Positions 1 to 5,803 of a DNA stretch of 6,451 nt are shown here, piece after piece. Source of the stretch: JAKRSD01 sp964473995 (lineage in GTDB: Bacteria; Bacteroidota; Bacteroidia; CAIKAF01); contig CAYYRB010000092.1 in NCBI GenBank assembly GCA_964473995.1, forward strand, positions 1 to 6,451. The letters are read 5' to 3'. Position 1 is the stretch's first letter; every line of letters begins with the position of its first letter. The notes beneath the pieces were generated by a model, which saw only the letters and a program-made list of their open reading frames with translations, was not told the DNA's origin and made no database searches. The position numbers and the translations under genes were made by a program.

Positions 1-48
1 GTCAAACAACCAAGAAAATGCCATGCTGATTTTTTGGGGCAAGATTAT

Positions 49-72
49 AAAAAAGCGGGCAACTAATTGCCG
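49..72 (-). terminator. Second, weaker terminator-like hairpin downstream of the RRM gene
   Basis: Read on the minus strand, GGCAA and TTGCC pair around a 4-nt TTAG loop. Two to three bases later comes a run of six T (plus-strand A run at 49-54). The stem is only 5 bp, so it is weak alone. It lies about 40 nt beyond the stronger hairpin at 111-140 and could act as a back-up terminator. Nothing else is recognisable in bases 1-110. Confidence 0.4.
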
Positions 73-110
73 ATTGAATTAACTTAAACGCGGTTGTCGG
101 GATAAAACAA

Positions 111-140
111 AAAAGGAGAGCGGTTACCCACTCTCCTTTT
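111..140 (-). terminator. Rho-independent terminator of the RRM gene
   Basis: AAAAGGAGAG (111-120) and CTCTCCTTTT (131-140) form a perfect 10-bp inverted repeat around a 10-nt loop, which itself contains the small inner pairing GGTTACC. On the minus strand the stem runs into TTTTTT and then a T-rich stretch, the usual intrinsic terminator layout. It starts 20 nt after the stop codon of the minus-strand RRM gene, so it most likely ends that transcript. Confidence 0.8.
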
Positions 141-159
141 CAATTTTTCGAACGGATAA

Positions 160-507
160 TTAATAATTATTGTTCCGGTAGCCTCCGCGATCGCGATTCC
201 CGCCGCCGCCGTATCCGCCACCGCCGTTGTTACGGTCGAATGAGCGACGTGGACGGTCGTTTGATTCGGTGCGAGGACGTGCCTCATTTACCGTCAGCGG
301 GCGGGTCATGAATTCCTGCTCGTTCAAAGCCTCAATGGCTTCTCTTGCAGCAGCGTCTTCCATTTCCACAAATCCGAAACCGCGAGATTTGCCGGTAAAT
401 TTGTCCGTCATAATTTTAGCCGACATAACCTCTCCGTATGTAGAGAAAAGTTGCGCTAAATCCTGTTCTGTAGCCCTGTGGCTGATGTTGCCTACGTAAA
501 TAGTCAT
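160..507 (-). CDS. RRM-domain RNA-binding protein with glycine-rich tail
   Basis: This 115-residue protein has a single RNA recognition motif followed by a short arginine/glycine-rich tail. RNP2 is IYVGNI (residues 3-8). RNP1 is the octapeptide RGFGFVEM (42-49), with the aromatic residues that stack on RNA bases. The RRM fills about residues 1-80. Residues 81-115 are low complexity: arginines and asparagines around GGGG runs, ending in NNNY. Small single-RRM proteins of this build are known in Bacteroidota and cyanobacteria, where several are cold-induced and act as cytoplasmic RNA chaperones or regulators; that role is inferred here. The ATG at 507 puts RNP2 directly at the N-terminus, as in the family. 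The gene stands alone, with its own promoter (632-661), a long leader and a strong terminator, which fits independent, probably abundant expression. Confidence 0.93.
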   Translation of the reverse strand: MTIYVGNISHRATEQDLAQLFSTYGEVMSAKIMTDKFTGKSRGFGFVEMEDAAAREAIEALNEQEFMTRPLTVNEARPRTESNDRPRRSFDRNNGGGGYGGGGNRDRGGYRNNNY

Positions 508-609
508 GGCGTAGTTGTATTTGATTAAAAATTAAACCGGGATAAGTAAACTGGCTGAAGGCCGTGGTTTTTGAGTCAGGGATATTGGTTATGAATTCAA
601 CAATGCACG

Positions 610-625
610 CGAGTTTTTTTACTCG
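610..625 (-). promoter_or_regulatory. 5'-terminal leader hairpin of the RRM gene
   Basis: CGAGT (610-614) and ACTCG (621-625) are perfect inverted repeats around a six-base homopolymer loop (A6 in the minus-strand RNA). The hairpin begins 7 nt after the promoter -7 box, so it would sit at or within a few bases of the mRNA 5' end, about 118 nt ahead of the start codon. Such a stem could protect the 5' end from decay or respond to temperature. No U-run follows it on the minus strand, so it does not look like a terminator. The function is inferred; the base pairing is seen. Confidence 0.45.
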
Positions 626-631
626 ACACGG

Positions 632-661
632 CAAATATACATACAAAAACGAGAAATGCAA
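632..661 (-). promoter_or_regulatory. Bacteroidota-type promoter of the RRM gene
   Basis: On the minus strand, TATATTTG (639-632) matches the Bacteroidota -7 consensus TAnnTTTG exactly. A TTG (661-659) lies 19 nt upstream, matching the -33 element and usual spacing. Transcription should begin near 625-628, giving a leader of about 120 nt before the ATG at 507. The site lies just behind the aminopeptidase stop codon, so the RRM gene can be expressed independently of that gene. Confidence 0.7.
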
Positions 662-686
662 GAAAATGCGAATTTTTTTGAAGAAA

Positions 687-1988
687 TTACCGTGCCGCAT
701 TCATCAGCTCCTCAATTTCTTCCACCTCCCTGGGGATGGAAGCCATGAGATCAATATGGCCGTTTTCCGTAAGCAGAATGTCATTTTCAATCCGGATTCC
801 CAAATTTTCCGAAGGGATATAAATACCCGGTTCACAGGTAAACACATGTCCGGCTCTCATCGGAAGATCGCGGTTGCCCACATCGTGCACATCCAGCCCG
901 AGGAAATGAGAAGTACCGTGCATGAAATACTTTTTATAAAGCGGGGCTGCCGGATCCTGCTTGGCCACGTCGTGTTTATCCAATAATCCTAAAGCTATTA
1001 GTTCGCTTTCCATAAAGCGGCCCACTTCTTTTTCGTATTCCAGATAAATCGTGCCGGGTTTAAGGAGCGAAGTGGCAAATTTCATCACGCGCAGGCATGC
1101 GTTGTACACGTCCTTCTGCCGTGGAGAAAAACGACCGTTGACCGGTATGGTGCGGGAAAGATCACTCGCATAGTTGGCGTATTCACAACCAAAGTCCATC
1201 AAAATCATATCACCGTCCATACAGGGGCGATTATTGGCATTGTAATGCAACACACAGGAGCTTGCCCCGGAAGCGATGATGGGGTTGTAGGCGTGCCCGC
1301 CGGCGCGGTTACGTATAAATTCATGAATGATTTCGGCTTCAATCTCATACTCATATACCCCGGGTTTCACAAAACCCAACACCCGGCGAAACGCTTTCTC
1401 CGTAATGTGGCAGGCCTGCTGCATGATTTCCACCTCCATGCTGTGTTTGACGGAACGCAGTTCATCCATCAAAGGACCGAGACGCAGAAAAGCATGGGCA
1501 GGATATTTGGCTTTAAGCCGATCCATCATGCGAAGGTCACGGTAATCCGTTTCAACATCGGCGCGGATATTCTCATTCAGGTTGATGTAAATGTTCCGGT
1601 TTCGGATAAAAAGCTCGTGCATCACCTTCTCAAATTCATGCTCCCAGTAAACGGTTTTGATTCCTGAGACACGCCGCGCATCTTCTTTGGTATACTTATA
1701 TCCTTCCCATACGGCAAGATGTTCATTGGTTTCACGGATGAACAAGATTTCACGCATGGACTCCTTATAGGCATCCGGACAAATCACCAACATGGTTTTT
1801 TCCTGATCAATGCCGCTGAGCCAGAATAGGTCGCTGTTTTGACGAAACGTAAAAAAGGTGTCCCCGTTTCTGGGAAACTCGTCATTCGCATTAAAAACGG
1901 CCACGGATTGCTTTTCCAACCGGGCAGCCAGGCGCTTGCGGTTTTCTACAAAAAGGCGCGAATCTATCAGATCATACCGGTTATTCAT
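687..1988 (-). CDS. pepP: Xaa-Pro aminopeptidase (aminopeptidase P, M24B)
   Basis: This complete 433-residue protein should remove an N-terminal residue preceding proline from peptides, using a dinuclear metal centre (usually Mn) in the cytoplasm. Residues about 8-150 form the aminopeptidase P N-terminal domain, including the FRQNSDLFWLSGI stretch near 48-60. Residues about 180-420 form the pita-bread catalytic domain. All five metal ligands can be assigned: D265 (MDFG), D276 (SDLSRT), H361 (GTSHFLG), E386 (CEPGIY) and E401 (IRIEND). H248 (LHYN) and H368 (DVHDVG) match the conserved catalytic histidines. The length is close to that of the E. coli enzyme. There is no signal peptide. The gene appears to be monocistronic, with a divergent promoter at 2014-2041. 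No terminator is visible after its stop codon, so some readthrough into the RRM gene is possible. Confidence 0.96.
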   Translation of the reverse strand: MNNRYDLIDSRLFVENRKRLAARLEKQSVAVFNANDEFPRNGDTFFTFRQNSDLFWLSGIDQEKTMLVICPDAYKESMREILFIRETNEHLAVWEGYKYTKEDARRVSGIKTVYWEHEFEKVMHELFIRNRNIYINLNENIRADVETDYRDLRMMDRLKAKYPAHAFLRLGPLMDELRSVKHSMEVEIMQQACHITEKAFRRVLGFVKPGVYEYEIEAEIIHEFIRNRAGGHAYNPIIASGASSCVLHYNANNRPCMDGDMILMDFGCEYANYASDLSRTIPVNGRFSPRQKDVYNACLRVMKFATSLLKPGTIYLEYEKEVGRFMESELIALGLLDKHDVAKQDPAAPLYKKYFMHGTSHFLGLDVHDVGNRDLPMRAGHVFTCEPGIYIPSENLGIRIENDILLTENGHIDLMASIPREVEEIEELMNAAR

Positions 1989-2013
1989 TTCCGAAAAAAT
2001 TAAAAATTCGCCT

Positions 2014-2041
2014 CAAAGATAGCGGAATACCTATATGCAAA
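2014..2041 (-). promoter_or_regulatory. Promoter of pepP
   Basis: On the minus strand, TATCTTTG (2021-2014) is an exact TAnnTTTG -7 box. TTTG (2041-2038) can serve as the -33 element, although the 16-nt spacer is a little short. Transcription would start near 2007, leaving an AT-rich leader of about 20 nt with no Shine-Dalgarno sequence before the ATG at 1988. Confidence 0.55.
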
Positions 2042-2063
2042 CGGGCGCATTTGACTACCTTTG
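2034..2063 (+). promoter_or_regulatory. Promoter of the four-gene operon
   Basis: TACCTTTG (2056-2063) matches the -7 consensus TAnnTTTG exactly. TATG (2034-2037), 18 nt upstream, is a one-mismatch -33 candidate that abuts the -33 of the divergent pepP promoter. The ATG of the first operon gene starts only 6 nt after the box, so the transcript should have almost no leader. An in-frame TTG at 2061 lies inside the box and is therefore unlikely to be the start codon. Confidence 0.55.
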
Positions 2064-2069
2064 CGCTAC

Positions 2070-3500
2070 ATGAAAACTCCCCCGTACAACCGCGAAATAC
2101 TGACTCCGGGGCGAAAGGCACTCCGGGTTAATTTAGATCCGAACTTTTACGGCTCATTTGCCGAAATAGGCGCCGGGCAGGATGTGGCCAATACTTTTTT
2201 TGAAGCCGGCGGAGCCTCCCAAACCGTGGCGAAAACCATGAGCGCTTACGACATGGCGTTCAGCGACAGTATTTATGGCGTGGCGCCCGATGGCCGCTAT
2301 GTATCCAGAAACCGGGTGGAAAAAATGCTGGATCATGAATATGCGCTTTTAAAAGAACGGCTCCCCGAGCGCAAAGAATCCACCTGTTTTTTCGCTTTTG
2401 CCGATACGGTGGCTACGATAGATTTTCATAAAACCAAGCCCGGACACGGCTGGCTGGGCTGCCGATTTCAAACCCGTCCCGATACGGAACCCAATGACCT
2501 GATAATTCACGTAAAACTAAAAGAACCCGAAAAGCTGCTCCAGCACAAAACCCTGGGCATTATAGGTACCAACCTTATTTATGCCTGCCGGTTTTTAAGC
2601 CACGACCCCCTGGAGTTGATGCTTTCGCTGATGGATAATCTGAGCTGGGATAAAATTGAGGTAGACTACTTCCGGCTGTCAGGAGCTGATTTCCTAAATG
2701 TGGATAACCGCCTCATGAGCCTGAAACTGGTGAAACACGGACTTACCGATGCCACCATGTTTCTTCCTGACGGCGATGTAATCTGGCCTGCAGACCTTTT
2801 GTACAAAAAAAATGTGCTGGTGCTGCGAAGCCGCTTTAAACCGATTACCCTCACGGGTATTGACATGCTCAAAAATGCCCTGCGGGATTTCACCTCCGAG
2901 CCCGGAATAGACCCCGATGAAACCGTGGTGGTGAGCGAACTCTCGCTGAATCACCTCACCCGCAACGATCAGGAAATTGACGAACAGGATTTTTTAGATC
3001 GGGCAGACACCCTTTGTGCACTGGGGCACACGGTGATGATTTCCCAGTTTAAGGAATACCATATTCTCTCCCAATACATCACCCGGTTTTACACCAAAAA
3101 AAAGGTAGGGTTGATATTGGGTATGCCCAATATAGCCGAGCTGTTTGATGAAAAGCACTATGCCCATCTTCCGGGAGGTATTCTGGAAGCCATGTCAAGA
3201 CTTTTCACTACCCAAACCAAAATGTATGTATATCCCATGTTGGGCAAAGACGGCCGGGTTTATAAAATCCGCGATTTCATTTGTCCCGAAAAGGTGAAAC
3301 CGTTATACGACTTTCTCCTGCTCAACGAAAAAATAACCGACATTTCCAATTTCAACCCGGATGTGTTGGGCATTTTTGCAGACCATGTACTGGACATGAT
3401 CAGGGAAAATGATTCACGGTGGGAAAAGTTCGTTCCGGTTTACGTGGCCAATATCATCAAAGAAAAAGAGATGTTTGGTTACCATAAAAGTTCCGTCTGA
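2070..3500 (+). CDS. Conserved soluble protein of unknown function, first gene of the operon
   Basis: This 476-residue protein has no signal peptide and no membrane segment, so it is probably cytoplasmic. Its N-terminal block is well organised: a DPNFYGSFAEIGAGQDVANT stretch, then GGASQTVAKTMSAYDMAFSD. Later blocks include FADTVATIDF, HGWLGCRFQ, GIIGTNLIYA, SGADFLNVDNRLM and GLILGMPNIAELFDEKHYA, giving an enzyme-like look without a catalytic signature I can name. I recall long homologues in several phyla carrying automatic names such as TonB-dependent receptor or nicotinate-nucleotide adenylyltransferase. Neither is supported: there is no plug, barrel or signal sequence, and no HxGH nucleotidyltransferase motif. 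The ATG at 2070 is preferred over an in-frame TTG at 2061, which lies in the promoter box; the next ATG would remove the conserved N-terminus. Its stop overlaps the next gene's ATG by one base (TGATG), implying translational coupling. Confidence 0.9.
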   Translation: MKTPPYNREILTPGRKALRVNLDPNFYGSFAEIGAGQDVANTFFEAGGASQTVAKTMSAYDMAFSDSIYGVAPDGRYVSRNRVEKMLDHEYALLKERLPERKESTCFFAFADTVATIDFHKTKPGHGWLGCRFQTRPDTEPNDLIIHVKLKEPEKLLQHKTLGIIGTNLIYACRFLSHDPLELMLSLMDNLSWDKIEVDYFRLSGADFLNVDNRLMSLKLVKHGLTDATMFLPDGDVIWPADLLYKKNVLVLRSRFKPITLTGIDMLKNALRDFTSEPGIDPDETVVVSELSLNHLTRNDQEIDEQDFLDRADTLCALGHTVMISQFKEYHILSQYITRFYTKKKVGLILGMPNIAELFDEKHYAHLPGGILEAMSRLFTTQTKMYVYPMLGKDGRVYKIRDFICPEKVKPLYDFLLLNEKITDISNFNPDVLGIFADHVLDMIRENDSRWEKFVPVYVANIIKEKEMFGYHKSSV

Positions 3501-3787
3501 TGAAAATTGCTTCCGAAAAAAAATGTCCCTCCTGCGGAAAATGGACCATTTGGAACCAAGGCATGCAAGACTTGTGCGTTCATTGCGGAGCGCTGTTGTC
3601 GGACTTTGAACAAAAAAAGGAAATCCGTGCAGAAAAAATACGTACCGCGCCGGCGGGGCTTTTCCCCATAAAGCAAACCGACCTGCGCTTGCTTAAATTG
3701 GGAAAATACACGATAAACATGATTCATCTCATTTTCACGGCCGTCATGAGTTTTATCGTGTGGCTGATCACCTTTGTAGCCGCGTGA
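3500..3787 (+). CDS. Small zinc-ribbon protein with a C-terminal membrane anchor
   Basis: This 95-residue protein has two CxxC knuckles, C9-P-S-C12 and C26-V-H-C29, spaced as in a rubredoxin-like zinc ribbon. They are followed by a charged, lysine-rich segment (37-48) and one hydrophobic helix at about 72-95 that runs to the C-terminus. This suggests a tail-anchored protein with its zinc ribbon on the cytoplasmic face. I do not recognise a named family. The ribbon could bind a partner protein or nucleic acid, which is inference. Its ATG overlaps the upstream stop by one base and its stop abuts the next ATG exactly, so it is firmly embedded in the operon. Its position directly before another small membrane protein makes a shared membrane role plausible. 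Confidence 0.82.
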   Translation: MKIASEKKCPSCGKWTIWNQGMQDLCVHCGALLSDFEQKKEIRAEKIRTAPAGLFPIKQTDLRLLKLGKYTINMIHLIFTAVMSFIVWLITFVAA

Positions 3788-4165
3788 ATGAAAACGAATC
3801 CTGCCCGGATACTCTTTTGGCTTTGTCTTATCTTGTTTTTGATGCATCAATCAGGATCTGCCGCCATTTCACATCCTTTGACCGACGCTTACCTGGATGA
3901 TCTGCTGTGCATGCCCGTATGCCTGTTTCCCGTGCTTTCCGGGTTCCGATTTTTATTGAGCAAAGCATACCGATTTCCGCTGAGTTATCTGATAGGTGTA
4001 TGGCTTTTTTTCAGCATCTATTTCGAATTTCTTCTTCCACAATACAACAGTCAATTTACGGCAGATTGGACGGATGTGATCTGCTATGCGTTAAGCACAG
4101 GCTTATTCGCGGTCATGCAAAACCCCACAACCGCGCAAAAAAATGCACCTTTGCTTCATGAATGA
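3788..4165 (+). CDS. Small multi-pass membrane protein, VanZ-like motif spacing
   Basis: This 125-residue protein has hydrophobic segments at about 8-27, 38-57, 66-84 and 97-110. Its charged motifs sit at helix edges: YLDDLLCMP (35-43), FEFLLP (79-84) and TADWTDVICY (91-100). I recall short Bacteroidota proteins with the same YLDDLLCMP and DVxCY blocks, sometimes named magnesium citrate secondary transporter; that name is doubtful for so small a protein. The order of an Asp followed by a Pro, then a Glu, then an Asp-rich helix start resembles the VanZ family, so a distant VanZ-like fold is possible. Function is unknown. The gene abuts the zinc-ribbon gene with no gap, and its last 8 nt overlap the synthase gene. 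Confidence 0.82.
   Translation: MKTNPARILFWLCLILFLMHQSGSAAISHPLTDAYLDDLLCMPVCLFPVLSGFRFLLSKAYRFPLSYLIGVWLFFSIYFEFLLPQYNSQFTADWTDVICYALSTGLFAVMQNPTTAQKNAPLLHE
4146..4153 (+). promoter_or_regulatory. Possible internal -7 box for the synthase gene
   Basis: CACCTTTG differs from TAnnTTTG at the first base only and resembles the operon promoter box (ACCTTTGC followed closely by an ATG). The synthase ATG at 4158 lies 4 nt further on. No convincing -33 TTG is present about 19 nt upstream, so this is a weak call. It overlaps the end of the preceding coding sequence, and part of the match could be chance. Confidence 0.3.
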
Positions 4166-5306
4166 GGAAGCCGGGCAAGGTTTAGCCATTTTAAACTTCG
4201 GATTTATTTGTGCCGCGGGCAGTACCAGGGAGGATTTTTTTGAAGCCCTTAAAAAAACAAGGGCTCCCTTCTCCCTGAAAGAAGGAACGGCTGTATTTGC
4301 CGCACAGGAAAGCGGGCAGGACGACATATCAGAAAACGGCATGGACAGAGCCGTTAACCTGGCGATGCAGGCCGCCGGACCCTGTATACAAACCGCAGAA
4401 AAAGCCGTCGGACAATCGGTTTTGGTTAATGTGGGGAGCTCCCGGGGGGCCACGGCGGGCTGGGAACGTGAATATTCCTCTTTTAAAGAGCGGGGTACCG
4501 TTTCCGTAAAAGCATCTCCCTTTACCACTCCGGGAAATCTGTCATCCCATGTGGCTTCTTTACTCAAAAAACGCAGTATCACCTTAGATCATTCCGTTAC
4601 ATGCGGCAGCGGGCTTCAGGCCATTGCCAATGCGTATGCATGGATAACATCAGGCATGTGCGACATGGCTATTGCAGGGGGTACGGAATCCCCGCTTACT
4701 CCCTTTACCATTGCCCAGATGAAGGCATTAAAAATCGTTTCGAGAGAAACGGACAATTTTCCCACCAAGCCATTGAGCATGGAGCCTCGTGCCACAGGCA
4801 TGTTGCTTGGCGAAGGAGCCGCCTTATTTACACTTGCACCCGCAAAGTATCATAATAAAGATGCCCGTTTCTTTATTACGGGCATCGGTATGGGGCATGA
4901 ATTTTCAAGTTCTCCAACCGGTATTTCCGGACAGGGAGAAGCCCTTCAACAATCCATGAAAAAGGCGATGGCCATGGCAGGCGTAAAACCTGACCTGATT
5001 ATGGCTCACGCCCCGGGAACAAAAAACGGAGATCTGGCAGAGCATAATGCCCTACTGAATGTGTTCGGGAATAAAATGCCCCGGGTGTATACCAATAAGC
5101 ATATCATCGGACATACCTTGGGGGCTTCGGGCGTGCTCTCGCTCATTACGGCAATCATCCTCCTGGACAAACAAGAAATACCACCTATGCCCTATCGCAG
5201 CCGGGGTCAGGAAAACACGCCGGAAGGGATGCGGCATGTGCTGATAAATGCCACCGGATTTGGAGGAAATGCCATCAGCATCATGGTTAGCAAGAACCTC
5301 GGGTAA
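4158..5306 (+). CDS. Beta-ketoacyl-ACP synthase family protein (KAS II-like)
   Basis: This 382-residue thiolase-fold protein is expected to catalyse decarboxylative condensation of an acyl-thioester with a malonyl-thioester in the cytoplasm. The catalytic residues are present: C149 in SVTCGSGLQA, H284 in AHAPGT, K314 in YTNKH and H319 in GHTLGASG. ATGFGGNAIS (365-374) is the usual C-terminal glycine loop. The protein is shorter than typical FabF (about 410), and the common HGTGT motif is replaced by AHAPGT followed by KNGD. SSRGAT (94-99) and the AHAPGT variant remind me of the extra synthase found in biotin clusters of some Flavobacteriia, so a role in pimeloyl-chain supply is possible, but no bio gene is visible here. 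I prefer the ATG at 4158 to the in-frame ATG at 4143, because the latter precedes a promoter-like box and adds residues outside the family core. Confidence 0.9.
   Translation: MNEEAGQGLAILNFGFICAAGSTREDFFEALKKTRAPFSLKEGTAVFAAQESGQDDISENGMDRAVNLAMQAAGPCIQTAEKAVGQSVLVNVGSSRGATAGWEREYSSFKERGTVSVKASPFTTPGNLSSHVASLLKKRSITLDHSVTCGSGLQAIANAYAWITSGMCDMAIAGGTESPLTPFTIAQMKALKIVSRETDNFPTKPLSMEPRATGMLLGEGAALFTLAPAKYHNKDARFFITGIGMGHEFSSSPTGISGQGEALQQSMKKAMAMAGVKPDLIMAHAPGTKNGDLAEHNALLNVFGNKMPRVYTNKHIIGHTLGASGVLSLITAIILLDKQEIPPMPYRSRGQENTPEGMRHVLINATGFGGNAISIMVSKNLG
4853..4886 (+). repeat. Two interleaved perfect inverted repeats inside the synthase gene
   Basis: TAATAAAG (4853-4860) is the exact reverse complement of CTTTATTA (4871-4878). 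GATGCCCGT (4860-4868) is the exact reverse complement of ACGGGCATC (4878-4886). The arms alternate (A, B, A', B') with only two bases between the inner arms, so the two hairpins exclude each other. The loops are too short for both stems to form together as a standard pseudoknot. The element encodes residues 231-242 (YHNKDARFFITG) of the synthase. It may be chance or an RNA structure; no function is claimed. Confidence 0.6.
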
Positions 5307-5337
5307 ATTAATATCGGCTTTCGGGAACAGGTGAAAA

Positions 5338-5363
5338 AACACGGAGAAAAATTCCACCGTTTT
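5338..5363. terminator. Weak two-way terminator candidate in the convergent gap
   Basis: ACGG (5341-5344) and CCGT (5357-5360) can pair, with an interrupted extension on both sides. The stem is flanked by an A run on the left and TTTT on the right, so each strand reads a T-run after the hairpin. It lies between the stop of the plus-strand synthase (5306) and the stop of the minus-strand glucosaminidase (5372), where a shared terminator would be expected. The stem is short and mismatched. Confidence 0.35.
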
Positions 5364-5371
5364 ACGCAAAA

Positions 5372-5803
5372 TTAATCTCTTTTGGGTGGTGCCAACTTTT
5401 TAATCAGCTCCACATAGCGCTTGTCTGATTGGCTGTAGCTATAACCCGTTTTATAACCCCACCAGGCGATAAAATCGTAGTAATCTCCCTTCTTTTTGGC
5501 TGAATATTCGGCATATTTTCGATCTTCCAGGGCTTTCATGGCAGATACACAAGTCATCCAATCGGAAAACGTTTTATACCCTTTACTTCCCCTAAGTCCG
5601 AACAGGTTATTTTTGGTTTTGCAAATGGATGATTTCAGGTAACCGGTTTCCCACATGGAAATACGCCATACGGCCAGCGGATCGCGGAAGCCACGGGCCT
5701 CCAAGGTGTCATATAACTCAAGAGGTGTGGGTAATTGGGCATGCAGCTGCTGAATGGAGAGAAAGCAAATCAGGAAGGCTAATCGTTTTGTTGATGGCAT
5801 CAT
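5372..5803 (-). CDS. Secreted glucosaminidase-like cell-wall hydrolase
   Basis: This 143-residue protein begins with a signal peptide: a lysine/arginine start, a hydrophobic core LAFLICFLSI (8-17), and a likely cleavage after HA at 22. The remainder matches the glucosaminidase (GH73/FlgJ-type) lysozyme-like fold. The probable catalytic glutamate is E52 in WETGYLKSS, followed by NNLFGLRGS (65-73) and an aromatic GYKTGYSYS segment (116-124) before YVELIKKL. Members cleave the N-acetylglucosaminyl-beta-1,4-N-acetylmuramyl bond of peptidoglycan, which predicts a periplasmic role. The domain is near the family's minimal size and has no LysM of its own. Its ATG (5803, with a second ATG at once after) overlaps the stop of the upstream LysM-SGNH gene, so the two are co-translated and probably share a substrate. 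Confidence 0.87.
   Translation of the reverse strand: MMPSTKRLAFLICFLSIQQLHAQLPTPLELYDTLEARGFRDPLAVWRISMWETGYLKSSICKTKNNLFGLRGSKGYKTFSDWMTCVSAMKALEDRKYAEYSAKKKGDYYDFIAWWGYKTGYSYSQSDKRYVELIKKLAPPKRD

Noticed and set aside
199..227. GC-rich triplet repeat
   Set aside because: It is simply the glycine codon run of the RRM protein's tail.
564..986. Open frame on the plus strand opposite the RRM leader and the end of pepP
   Set aside because: It runs mostly antisense to a complete, well-conserved aminopeptidase and its product resembles no family; it also crosses the RRM promoter.
4244..4265. 7-bp perfect hairpin with an A-rich loop near the 5' end of the synthase gene
   Set aside because: There is no T-run after it on either strand within reach, and a single 7-bp repeat in coding sequence is within chance expectation.
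4434..4443. Perfect 10-bp palindrome GGGAGCTCCC
   Set aside because: It is an isolated short palindrome within a GC-rich coding stretch, with no second copy or spacing that suggests an operator.
4103..4582. 159-codon open frame on the minus strand opposite the synthase gene
   Set aside because: It is antisense to the conserved N-terminal half of the ketoacyl synthase and has no recognisable domain or promoter.
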